A stretch of 64,000 nucleotides of DNA from Anaerolineae bacterium (GTDB taxonomy: Bacteria; Chloroflexota; Anaerolineae; 4572-78; J111). A program made the position numbers and the translations under genes. Positions 1 through 7,297 of the stretch are shown one piece after another; the stretch's first letter is position 1; each line of letters opens with the position of its first letter. The stretch spans positions 1 to 64,000 of the forward strand of contig JAKLJP010000002.1 of assembly GCA_023151115.1 (NCBI GenBank), in the 5' to 3' direction. The notes under the pieces are model-generated. The model was not told where the DNA came from. It saw only the letters and a list, made by a program, of their open reading frames with translations, and ran no database searches.

Positions 1-77
1 GGAAATCTTTAGAATTCAGTACATTTAGCAATGGTCTATCCGTGACCTTCCTAATCCCATTTAGTGAACTCAGTGCC

Positions 78-103
78 CGACTCTGATTGAGTCGCGTTTT
101 TTT
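78..103 (+). terminator. Weak intrinsic terminator-like hairpin
   Basis: A six-base stem, CGACTC and GAGTCG around a 5-nt loop, is followed after two bases by seven T. It would end a + strand transcript entering from the left of the window. Bases 1-77 hold no gene that I can see. Confidence 0.45.
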
Positions 104-123
104 GTCCACAAGAACTTCTTGAA

Positions 124-170
124 GGAGATTGGAGATTATTCTATTTCCCAAGCCTCAATCTCCAATCTCC
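124..170. repeat. Palindrome of GGAGATT heptads
   Basis: Two tandem GGAGATT heptads at 124-137 face two inverted AATCTCC heptads at 157-170, giving perfect 14-bp arms. It lies just behind the stop codon of the small (-) strand gene at 178. The same GGAGATT/AATCTCC unit reappears around 46085-46127. Confidence 0.8.
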
Positions 171-177
171 CCCAATT

Positions 178-369
178 TTACCAGAGTAGTTCACAGCAGC
201 CATTGACCCAATGCACGGTGACACTGCCCCGGTTGCTGCTCAGGCGCACAAAGCCATCGCCCAGGTTAAACCCCAGCCCATAAATATGCCACAGCACTAC
301 CAACGTGAGGACAGCCATCACGACCAGCGTGGGTAGATGGAAAAATGTATCCAGTAATTTTTCCAGCAT
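178..369 (-). CDS. Small single-span membrane protein, unknown function
   Basis: A 63-residue frame with an ATG start, placed 5 nt behind the stop of the carboxylate-amine ligase gene on the same strand. Residues about 12-33 are a hydrophobic run (LPTLVVMAVLTLVVLWHIYG) fitting one membrane helix; the rest is a short polar tail ending in CCELLW. I do not recognise a family. No Shine-Dalgarno is visible, so translation may be coupled to the upstream gene. The tight spacing and the repeat starting right after its stop favour a real gene, but the short length leaves doubt. Confidence 0.5.
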   Translation of the reverse strand: MLEKLLDTFFHLPTLVVMAVLTLVVLWHIYGLGFNLGDGFVRLSSNRGSVTVHWVNGCCELLW

Positions 370-374
370 CGTTT

Positions 375-1472
375 TTAAGTGCCCAGCACCGTCTCTTCGG
401 CCAGCATATCCACTACGGCTTTGAGGTCATTGGTTTCCTGGTATTTGCGCAGTTGGCGGTCGGCGCTGGTACCGTGTTTCAAAATAGTTTTGATGTGCTC
501 GATCTCGCGGCGGGTACCCAACTCGTCCACCACCTCGTCCACAAAATCAATCAGTTCGCCCATCAGTAAACGCAGCGGCACTTCCTCTTCTTTGCCCAGG
601 TCAATCAATTTGCCGTCAATCCCATCCTTGATGGCCCGCCACTTGTTTTCGGCAATCAGGCCGCGCCGGTAGATGCGCCAGGTTTGATTGTTTTTGCGCA
701 GCTTAATCAGCTTGGCTACGGTCGCCTGGATCAAAGCGGCGATGGCCATCACGTCGTCAATTTTGGTCACACAATCGCACATTCTAAATTCAAGGGTGGG
801 GAATTTGGGGTGGGGCCGGATATCCCACCAGATTTTGGTCGGCTCTTCGATGCACTTGGTTTTGAGCAGAATCTGGACGTAGTGTTCATACTCCTGGGCC
901 GAGCTAAAATATTCGGGCGGGCCGGTGCGGGGCAAATCTTCAAAGATAATGCTGCGGTAAGATTTTAAGCCGCTGTTGCGCCCCATCCAAAAGGGCGACG
1001 AGGTGGACAGGGTTAAAATGTGAGGCATAAAATAGGTCATTTGATTCATAATATCAACCCGCAAATCGGGGTCTTTAATGCCCACATGCACGTGCATGCC
1101 AAAAATCAGCAGGCGTTGGGCCACCATCTGCATATTGCTGATAAGACCTTTATAGCGGTCTTTGTCGGTTACCAGTTGATCCTTCCAACTGGAAAACGGA
1201 TGGGTGCCGGCAGCCACAATCTTGCGCCCGCTCTTGTCGGCTACCTCGGCTACCGCGCCGCGCAAGCGGGTAATTTCGGCCCGCGCCTCCTTGATGTTGC
1301 GGCAGACATGGCTGCCAATCTCCACCTGCGATTGCATAAATTCCGGCTTAACTTGGTCTCGAAACAGCACCGCCCCTCTATCCAGAAACTCGGTGATAAA
1401 AGAGGTCAGCTCCCGCGTTTCTGGGTCAATAATTTGGTACTCTTCCTCGATACCAATTGTCAGTTCCTCCAC
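375..1472 (-). CDS. Carboxylate-amine ligase, GCS2 (YbdK) family
   Basis: This 365-aa protein belongs to the glutamate-cysteine ligase type 2 family. Family members ligate an amine to a carboxylate using ATP; the physiological substrate here is unknown. Visible hallmarks are the N-terminal GIEEEYQIIDPET, the QSQVEIGSHVC segment, GMHVHVG near residue 128 and WWDIRPHPKFPTLEFRMCDC with acidic and basic active-site residues. Length matches the family. The start is GTG at 1472, chosen because a GGGGAGGA ribosome site lies 6 nt upstream. A promoter is visible at 1526-1553. True glutathione synthesis cannot be assumed, since no glutathione synthetase is nearby. Confidence 0.9.
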   Translation of the reverse strand: MEELTIGIEEEYQIIDPETRELTSFITEFLDRGAVLFRDQVKPEFMQSQVEIGSHVCRNIKEARAEITRLRGAVAEVADKSGRKIVAAGTHPFSSWKDQLVTDKDRYKGLISNMQMVAQRLLIFGMHVHVGIKDPDLRVDIMNQMTYFMPHILTLSTSSPFWMGRNSGLKSYRSIIFEDLPRTGPPEYFSSAQEYEHYVQILLKTKCIEEPTKIWWDIRPHPKFPTLEFRMCDCVTKIDDVMAIAALIQATVAKLIKLRKNNQTWRIYRRGLIAENKWRAIKDGIDGKLIDLGKEEEVPLRLLMGELIDFVDEVVDELGTRREIEHIKTILKHGTSADRQLRKYQETNDLKAVVDMLAEETVLGT

Positions 1473-1525
1473 GTTTTATCCTCCCCTTTGATTAGCGCCG
1501 GTCTACCGGCCCCCATTTTGGACGG

Positions 1526-1553
1526 ATTATAGCACAGCCTGGGCAGACCTCAA
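1526..1553 (-). promoter_or_regulatory. Promoter of the carboxylate-amine ligase gene
   Basis: Read on the minus strand, TTGAGG (1553-1548), a 16-nt spacer and a perfect TATAAT (1531-1526) form a sigma70-like promoter about 55 nt before the GTG start. The hairpin at 1545-1576 overlaps its -35 box. Confidence 0.7.
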
Positions 1554-1576
1554 AGGTTTAAAAATCTTTGAGGTCT
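1545..1576. repeat. Hairpin between divergent genes
   Basis: AGACCTCAAAGGTTTA pairs with AAAATCTTTGAGGTCT with one mismatch or wobble. It sits in the roughly 250-nt divergent gap between the ligase and gnd and overlaps the -35 box of the ligase promoter. The rest of the gap (1577-1722) holds no gene; a TACAAT at 1609-1614 could be a gnd -10 box but its -35 is poor. Confidence 0.6.
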
Positions 1577-1722
1577 TTCAACAAATTCCACATTTTGATG
1601 TTCTATGCTACAATGAAATTCCTCACCCTTATCACTCCTGTAACGTTATGGTTAGTTGAATAGACTATCCTATGCTGCAAACAAGTGTGCATCATAACCC
1701 AATTTAGGAAGGAAAAGCGACG

Positions 1723-3141
1723 ATGGCAAAAAATCAATTTGGACTGATTGGGCTGGCCGTGATGGGCCAAAACCTGGTCTTAAATGCGGCCGACCACGGC
1801 TTTAGCGTCTCCGTTTACAACCGCACCGCCGCCAAAACCGAGGAATTTATGGCCGGTGAAGCCAAAGAGAAAGCGATTACGCCGACCTATACCCTGGAAG
1901 AGTTTGTGGCCAGCCTGGAACGACCGCGCACCATCCAGATTATGGTTCAGGCCGGCGGGCCGGTGGACGCGGTTATCAACCAGTTGAAACCGCTGCTGGA
2001 AGAGGGCGACATCATCATTGACGGCGGCAACTCCTTCTTTCCCGATACCGAGCGTCGGGCCAAAGAACTGGAAGCGGCTCACCTGCGCTTCATTGGTATG
2101 GGCGTCTCCGGCGGCGAGGAAGGGGCGCGCTTTGGCCCCAGCCTGATGCCCGGCGGAACCAAAGAAGCCTACAGCTTTATCGAACCCCTGGTCACAGCCA
2201 TCGCCGCCAAAGCCCCTGCCGACGGCGCGCCCTGCGTCACCTACATCGGCCCCGGCGGCGCGGGTCATTACGTCAAAATGGTCCACAACGGCATCGAGTA
2301 CGGCGATATGCAGCTCATTGCCGAGAGTTATGCCCTGCTCAAGGCAGCCATCAATCCTTCGGCCCAGGAATTTCACCAGATTTTCAACGAGTGGAACGCG
2401 GGTGAACTGTCATCCTTCCTGATTGAAATTACGGCCAATATCTTCAAAAAAATGGACTTGGAAACCGGCCAGCCGTTGGTTGACCTGATTCTGGACAAAG
2501 CCGGGCAAAAAGGCACCGGCAAATGGACCAGCCAAAATGCCCTCGACATTGGCTCGGCCATTCCCACCATTACCGCGGCGGTGGATGCCCGGATTGTCTC
2601 TTCTATCAAGGATGAGCGGGTGGCCGCCTCAAAAGTGTTGTCCGGGCCGGAGGCACGCTACACCGGCGACCGCCAGCAGTTGATTGACTCGGTTCGGGCC
2701 GCCCTCTATGTGTCAAAAATTTGCTCCTATGCCCAGGGGATGGCCTTGCTCAAAAAAGCCTCGGCTGAATACAATTACGGTCTGGATCTGGCCGAAATGG
2801 CCCGCATTTGGCGGGCCGGCTGCATCATCCGGGCCGAACTGCTGGACGATATTACCAACGCCTATCGCCGCAACCCGGCCCTGCCCAATCTGCTGGTGGA
2901 TGACGAATTTAAGCAGCGGGTGCTGAGCCGCCAGGCGGCCTGGCGCTTTGCCGTCAAAACGGCCATCGAGTTGGGTACCTCGGTTCCCGCCATGAGCGCC
3001 TCGCTGGCCTATTTCGACGCCTACCGCTCGGAGCGCCTGCCGGCCAACCTGATTCAAGCCCAGCGTGACTATTTTGGGGCGCACACCTTTGAACGGGTTG
3101 ACAAATCAGGCGTCTTCCACGCCGACTGGCTGGAGGGCTGA
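1723..3141 (+). CDS. gnd: 6-phosphogluconate dehydrogenase, decarboxylating
   Basis: A 472-aa enzyme of the oxidative pentose phosphate pathway that converts 6-phosphogluconate to ribulose 5-phosphate and CO2 with NADP+. The N-terminal Rossmann motif GLAVMGQNLVLNAADHGF is present. GMGVSGGEEGARFGPSLMPGG (about 126-146) and the catalytic GAGHYVKMVHNGIEYGD (about 178-194, with Lys and Asn) are intact. Length equals the bacterial family norm. The ATG follows AGGAAGGAAAAG. zwf begins 3 nt after its stop, so both are one transcript. pgl lies further downstream beyond a toxin-antitoxin remnant. Confidence 0.97.
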   Translation: MAKNQFGLIGLAVMGQNLVLNAADHGFSVSVYNRTAAKTEEFMAGEAKEKAITPTYTLEEFVASLERPRTIQIMVQAGGPVDAVINQLKPLLEEGDIIIDGGNSFFPDTERRAKELEAAHLRFIGMGVSGGEEGARFGPSLMPGGTKEAYSFIEPLVTAIAAKAPADGAPCVTYIGPGGAGHYVKMVHNGIEYGDMQLIAESYALLKAAINPSAQEFHQIFNEWNAGELSSFLIEITANIFKKMDLETGQPLVDLILDKAGQKGTGKWTSQNALDIGSAIPTITAAVDARIVSSIKDERVAASKVLSGPEARYTGDRQQLIDSVRAALYVSKICSYAQGMALLKKASAEYNYGLDLAEMARIWRAGCIIRAELLDDITNAYRRNPALPNLLVDDEFKQRVLSRQAAWRFAVKTAIELGTSVPAMSASLAYFDAYRSERLPANLIQAQRDYFGAHTFERVDKSGVFHADWLEG

Positions 3142-3144
3142 GCC

Positions 3145-4692
3145 ATGCCCGACAAAGTAACGACCGTCTCTACATCACCGGCCAACGGTAAAGACGCTCT
3201 GCGCAAAGTGCCCGATCCCTGTGTGGTGGTCATCTTTGGCGCTTCGGGCGATTTGACAGCCCGCAAACTGATGCCGGCCCTGTTTAGCCTGGCTTGCGAA
3301 GGGCTGCTGCCGGAACACTTCGCCGTGGTCGGCGTGGCCCGCAGCGAGCTGGACGATGACAGCTTCCGCCAAAAGGTGAAAGAAGGTATCGAGAAATTTT
3401 CGCGGCTCAAGCCCGACGAGTGCAGCGCCTGGCCCAAGTTTGCCGAGGGTCTGTACTATCACCAGGCCGCCTACGACGACTCGGCCGGCTACATGACTTT
3501 GGGCAAATTGTTAGCCAAGATTGATAAAAAAGCCGGGACGGGCTGCAACTGCCTCTTTTACCTGTCCACTCCGCCCCTGCTTTACCCGGTTATCGTCGAG
3601 CAGTTGGGTAAAGTGGGCCTGGCCCAACAAACCGGCGACACCTGGCGGCGGATTATCATCGAGAAACCGTTTGGCTATGACCTGCCCTCGGCCATTGAAC
3701 TCAACCGGCAGGTCCACGAGGTTTTTGAAGAAAGCCAGGTTTACCGCATTGACCATTACCTGGGCAAAGAAACGGTCCAAAATTTATTGGTTTTCCGCTT
3801 TGCCAACGCCATTTTTGAGCCGCTCTGGAACCGCAACTATATTGACCACGTCCAGATTATGGTTTCGGAGGATGTCGGCCTGGGCAGCCGGGCCGGTTAT
3901 TACGACACCGCCGGGGTGATGCGCGATATGGTCCAAAATCACCTGCTCCAACTCTTTACCCTGACCGCCATGGAGCCGCCTGCCGAGTTTAACGCCACCT
4001 CGCTGCGGGATGAAAAAGTGAAAGTGCTCAAAGCCGTCCGCCCCATCAGGCCGGAGGAGGTGGGGGAGTACACCGTGCGCGCCCAATACCGGAGTTATCG
4101 AGATGAAAAAGGGGTTGCGCCGGGCACCGAAACGGCCACCTACACCGCCATCAAACTGTATATTGATAACTGGCGCTGGCGCAATGTGCCCTTTTACCTC
4201 CGCTCCGGCAAAGCCCTGGCCGACAAATTAACCGAGGTCACAATTCAATTTCGGCATGTGCCCCACCTGATGTTTCCGCTGGCCCCCGGCGACCAGCTTC
4301 CGCCCAACACCCTCAGCCTGTGCCTGCAGCCCAACGAAGGCATGCAGTTGAGCTTTGAAACCAAAATTCCCGGCGCCGGCATGCGCACCCGCTCGGTGGA
4401 TATGACCTTTTTGTATGAGCAGGATTTTGGCAAAAATACCTTGCCCGATGCCTACGAGCGGCTGATTCTGGACGCGCTGCAAGGCGATGCCGCCCTCTTT
4501 ACCCGCGGCGACGAAATCGAGCTGGCCTGGCGCATTGTAGACCCCATTTTGCAAGGCTGGCAAAGCAAATACGCCCCGCCGCTCATCTTTTACGAGTCGG
4601 GCACATGGGGACCCAGCAAAGCCGAGGAGTTTATCAAAGCCGACGGCCGGCAGTGGATTTACGGCTGCGGCCGGGCGCAAGATGGTAAATGA
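3145..4692 (+). CDS. zwf: Glucose-6-phosphate 1-dehydrogenase
   Basis: A 515-aa enzyme oxidising glucose 6-phosphate to 6-phosphoglucono-1,5-lactone with NADP+, the first step of the oxidative pentose phosphate pathway. The coenzyme motif FGASGDLTARKLMPALF (about 31-47) and the substrate and active-site motif YRIDHYLGKET (about 200-210) are intact. Length is typical. It is 3 nt behind gnd and clearly co-transcribed. No terminator is obvious after the stop; the antitoxin-like gene starts about 65 nt later. Confidence 0.97.
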   Translation: MPDKVTTVSTSPANGKDALRKVPDPCVVVIFGASGDLTARKLMPALFSLACEGLLPEHFAVVGVARSELDDDSFRQKVKEGIEKFSRLKPDECSAWPKFAEGLYYHQAAYDDSAGYMTLGKLLAKIDKKAGTGCNCLFYLSTPPLLYPVIVEQLGKVGLAQQTGDTWRRIIIEKPFGYDLPSAIELNRQVHEVFEESQVYRIDHYLGKETVQNLLVFRFANAIFEPLWNRNYIDHVQIMVSEDVGLGSRAGYYDTAGVMRDMVQNHLLQLFTLTAMEPPAEFNATSLRDEKVKVLKAVRPIRPEEVGEYTVRAQYRSYRDEKGVAPGTETATYTAIKLYIDNWRWRNVPFYLRSGKALADKLTEVTIQFRHVPHLMFPLAPGDQLPPNTLSLCLQPNEGMQLSFETKIPGAGMRTRSVDMTFLYEQDFGKNTLPDAYERLILDALQGDAALFTRGDEIELAWRIVDPILQGWQSKYAPPLIFYESGTWGPSKAEEFIKADGRQWIYGCGRAQDGK

Positions 4693-4758
4693 CTTTGACA
4701 ATCTATTTTTGCCAGGAATAAATTAATAAGCGGAACATTATTAAGTGGATGGGGCGTA

Positions 4759-5136
4759 ATGGACAAACAGATTGAACGCGAATTATTGGCGGTCGCCGGT
4801 CAACTTTCGGCCCGTGAAGTTGAGTTGGTCATTGAATATGCCAGAGTTTTGCGCTCAACACCTATCAGCGAGGTCAGCCGGACTTATCTGGAAGTGCTCA
4901 ACGATTTGGGCGCTTCCCCCACCGAACTTCTTCGAGCCGCCCAGGCGACGCAGCGGGTCGAGGAACGGTTGGCTCAAGGAGACTCAGCTACTCAGTACTA
5001 TGAGCTAGAACGGCGCACCGATGATTATATGCGATCCTGGCTTCGAGAGCGAGGTCTTGACTATGACACAACGAGTGAAAAGCTGTTTGACGAGATTATT
5101 GACGGCATAATTCATCAACGCAGGCAACAAAAGTGA
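4759..5136 (+). CDS. Putative antitoxin partner of a PIN-domain toxin
   Basis: A 125-aa, mostly helical, charged protein of no family I can name. It overlaps the PIN-domain frame by 4 nt (GTGA at 5133-5136), the usual arrangement of an antitoxin gene before its toxin. The N-terminal part resembles a short helical DNA-binding or dimerisation region, but no ribbon-helix-helix or AbrB motif can be claimed. Because the toxin is broken, this gene may now be an orphan. It lies between zwf and pgl, which normally act together, so the module probably inserted there. Confidence 0.6.
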   Translation: MDKQIERELLAVAGQLSAREVELVIEYARVLRSTPISEVSRTYLEVLNDLGASPTELLRAAQATQRVEERLAQGDSATQYYELERRTDDYMRSWLRERGLDYDTTSEKLFDEIIDGIIHQRRQQK

Positions 5137-5455
5137 CCCGTGCGGTTCTTGATACCAATGTCTGGCTTGGGTCTATTCTCTGGCGAGGGTTGACTTGTCA
5201 AACGTTACAACGGGCAGAGGCAGGAGATTATACGGCTGTCACTTCAAACCCCATCCTGTACGAGTTGGTCGAGGTGTTACGCTTCGACTTTAATCTTCCT
5301 GATGAAGTTATTTTTGAATGGTGGGTTCGCTTGAGTCGCTTATGTGACGTTGTCCACGTAATCATCTACTCGATTTGAAGCATTACAACGAGATAAAGAT
5401 TGTTAGGGTGGATGGCTTTCTAGAGATTTTGAGCGTTACTCTACCGATGGGTTAG
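5133..5455 (+). pseudogene. PIN-domain toxin gene with internal deletion
   Basis: The first 81-aa frame (GTG start at 5133, stop at 5376-5378) begins with RAVLDTNVWLGSILW and carries the first Asp and the SNPILYELVEVL helix of COG1569-type PIN toxins. It breaks off after CDVVHV. From 5363 another frame reads HLLDLKHYNEIKIVRVDGFL and ends with TAG at 5453-5455; this is the normal C-terminal end of the same family. The middle, which should contain the remaining acidic metal ligands and the TGD segment, is missing, so roughly 40-50 residues have been deleted out of frame. The product should be inactive as a ribonuclease. Confidence 0.8.
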
Positions 5456-5498
5456 TACCTTACGAGTCAGATTCTTGTACAGTGAGCAAGAAGTTATT

Positions 5499-5600
5499 AC
5501 ACAGAGGGACACGGAGAAGTCACAGAGTTTCTCAGAGGAATTTTTAGAACTCTCTGTGTGCCTCTGTGGAGTCTCTGTGTAGCTCTGTGTTCCTTTTTGG
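5499..5600. repeat. Imperfect palindrome of CACAGAG-type units
   Basis: Repeated CACAGAG and CACGGAG units on the left face CTCTGTG units on the right around a short loop near 5548. It fills most of the 180-nt gap between the toxin remnant and pgl. It belongs to the low-complexity palindromes seen throughout the window. Confidence 0.75.
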
Positions 5601-5633
5601 TTCTGGCTCGGCCAGGTTAGGAATTTTGGTTTA

Positions 5634-6404
5634 ATGAATCTTTATGTTTTCCCAAACCCTCAAGAACTCGGCCAAGCCGCCGCGGCTCACGTGGCCCAAA
5701 TTGCAGCGGAAGCCATTCCGGCACGGGGGCGATTCATGGTGGCCCTGTCGGGCGGCTCGCTGCCGCAACTGCTCGGCCCGGCGCTGGTCAAACAGGCCAG
5801 CGACTGGTCGGCCTGGCACGTTTTCTGGGCCGATGAACGCTGCGTCCCGCTGACCCATCCCGACAGCAACTACATTTTAGCCAAGCAATACCTGTTCGAT
5901 CACGTCCCCATCCCGCCGGGCCAGATTCACGCCCCTGATACCGCACTCGACCCAACCCAAACCGCCGCCGCCTATGAAACTGCCTTGGCCCAGGTTTTTA
6001 CAATCCCACCCTCCATCCCCCAACCCGAAGAACCTCTCCTCCAACCTTCCAACCCTCCCCCCCTGCCCCAATTCGACCTCATCCTCCTAGGCATGGGCGA
6101 AGACGGCCACACCGCCTCGCTCTTTCCCGGCCATCCGCTGCTGCAAGAAACCGAGCGCTGGGTTGCGCCCATCTTCGACTCGCCCAAGCCGCCGCCGCAG
6201 CGCATCACCCTGACCCTGCCGGTGCTCAATAATGCCCGTCATGTGGCCTTTATTACCGCCGGTTCCGGCAAAGCCGGCATTTTGCCCCAGGTCTTCGCTG
6301 CCGGTTCGACCCTGCCCGCCCACCTGGTTCAGCCCACCTCCGGCCACCTCGACTGGTTTGTGGACGAAGCCGCCGCCGCCAAGCTCAAAACCTCAAATCC
6401 CTGA
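5634..6404 (+). CDS. pgl: 6-phosphogluconolactonase
   Basis: A 256-aa enzyme (SugarP isomerase/NagB-like fold) that hydrolyses 6-phosphogluconolactone, linking zwf to gnd. Diagnostic motifs are ALSGGSLPQLL (about 38-48), WADERCVPLTHPDSNY (about 64-79) and GMGEDGHTASLFPGHP (about 154-169). Between the second and third motifs a Pro-rich segment (IPPSIPQPEEPLLQPSNPPP, about 123-142) is added. Its DNA (6001-6066) looks like the CCAACCTTCC-type intergenic repeats at 42076 and 52731, so the loop may be repeat-derived. The toxin-antitoxin remnant separates it from zwf. Confidence 0.92.
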   Translation: MNLYVFPNPQELGQAAAAHVAQIAAEAIPARGRFMVALSGGSLPQLLGPALVKQASDWSAWHVFWADERCVPLTHPDSNYILAKQYLFDHVPIPPGQIHAPDTALDPTQTAAAYETALAQVFTIPPSIPQPEEPLLQPSNPPPLPQFDLILLGMGEDGHTASLFPGHPLLQETERWVAPIFDSPKPPPQRITLTLPVLNNARHVAFITAGSGKAGILPQVFAAGSTLPAHLVQPTSGHLDWFVDEAAAAKLKTSNP

Positions 6405-6580
6405 TCCCGCTGAAAATCCCCTAACCTGGCCGAGTCACCTTCGGCCAAACAGAATTTTTCGCCACAACTTGTCCAAATTAACGCCAAAGATTTTTAGTAA
6501 AATTCGTGCAATTCGTGGCAAAGTTCTTGCTCAATATACAAGGACACACCTGCTAAAGTACTAATTTAAACCGCCCGATT

Positions 6581-6608
6581 TTGCCAGTCCTTTTGCCTCT
6601 TTTATAAT
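6581..6608 (+). promoter_or_regulatory. Promoter of tpx
   Basis: TTGCCA (6581-6586), a 16-nt spacer and a perfect TATAAT (6603-6608) precede the tpx start by about 44 nt. The gap 6405-6580 holds no gene; it contains a short hairpin from the GGCCGA/TCGGCC pair near 6440-6462 and an AATTCGTG direct repeat near 6501-6520. Confidence 0.75.
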
Positions 6609-6651
6609 AAGCGGCCTATCCCCATTTTTAACAGAAAGAGGAAACAAGATC

Positions 6652-7176
6652 ATGATTGAACGCCCCGGAGATGTAACCCACCGAGGCCGGCCGCTGACCG
6701 TGCTGGGGGCTAAACTTAAGCCCGGCGACAAGGCCCCTGATTTTGAACTGGCCAACAACCTTTTCTCAACCGAGACCATCAGCCTGGCCCACAGCGCCGG
6801 GAAGGTGCGGCTTATCAGTGTTGTACCCTCACTGGATACCGGCATCTGTGACGCTCAAACTCGCCGCTTTAACGAGGAAATCGGCAAATTTGGCGACAAT
6901 GTTATCTGCTATACCATAAGCGTTGACCTGCCTCCGGCCCAAAAACGTTGGTGCGGCAACGCCGGCGTCGAGCGGGTGGAAACTTTATCCGATTACCGCA
7001 GCATGTCATTTGGCGATGCTTACGGGACGCACGTCAAGGAGGTGCGGGTTGAGCAGCGGGCCGTATTTGTCGTTGACGCCGATGATACCATCCGCTATGT
7101 CGAGTACGTACCGGAGATTTCCCAGCACCCTGATTATGAAGCCGCGCTGGCGGCATTGCAGGAAGTGGTCGGGTAA
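6652..7176 (+). CDS. tpx: Thiol peroxidase (Tpx, atypical 2-Cys peroxiredoxin)
   Basis: A 174-aa cytoplasmic peroxidase that reduces hydrogen peroxide and alkyl hydroperoxides at the expense of thioredoxin. The peroxidatic site reads [15 protein letters not shown] (Cys at about 66), where most homologues have SLDTPVCDxQTRRFN. The resolving Cys lies in [11 protein letters not shown] (about 100). Length and the N-terminal [11 protein letters not shown] segment are typical. AAAGAGGAAACAAG upstream serves as ribosome site. It has its own promoter (6581-6608) and a terminator at 7197-7230, so it is probably monocistronic. Confidence 0.95.
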   Translation: MIERPGDVTHRGRPLTVLGAKLKPGDKAPDFELANNLFSTETISLAHSAGKVRLISVVPSLDTGICDAQTRRFNEEIGKFGDNVICYTISVDLPPAQKRWCGNAGVERVETLSDYRSMSFGDAYGTHVKEVRVEQRAVFVVDADDTIRYVEYVPEISQHPDYEAALAALQEVVG

Positions 7177-7196
7177 ATTACTCGGAAGGCAAACAA

Positions 7197-7230
7197 AAAC
7201 ACCTCGCTCCGGTTGGGCGAGGTGTTTTTT
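7197..7230. terminator. Bidirectional terminator between tpx and the TPR gene
   Basis: ACACCTCGC pairs with GCGAGGTGT. Six T follow on the + strand, and five A precede it, which act as T on the minus strand. It closes tpx (+) and the large (-) gene at 7298. Nearly the same hairpin recurs at 11291-11326. Confidence 0.9.
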
Positions 7231-7297
7231 AAGTAGTCGCGCAGGTAGCTTACCAGATTTTGACCGGTTAAAAGGCTGAAAACAAACCTGAGAAAGC

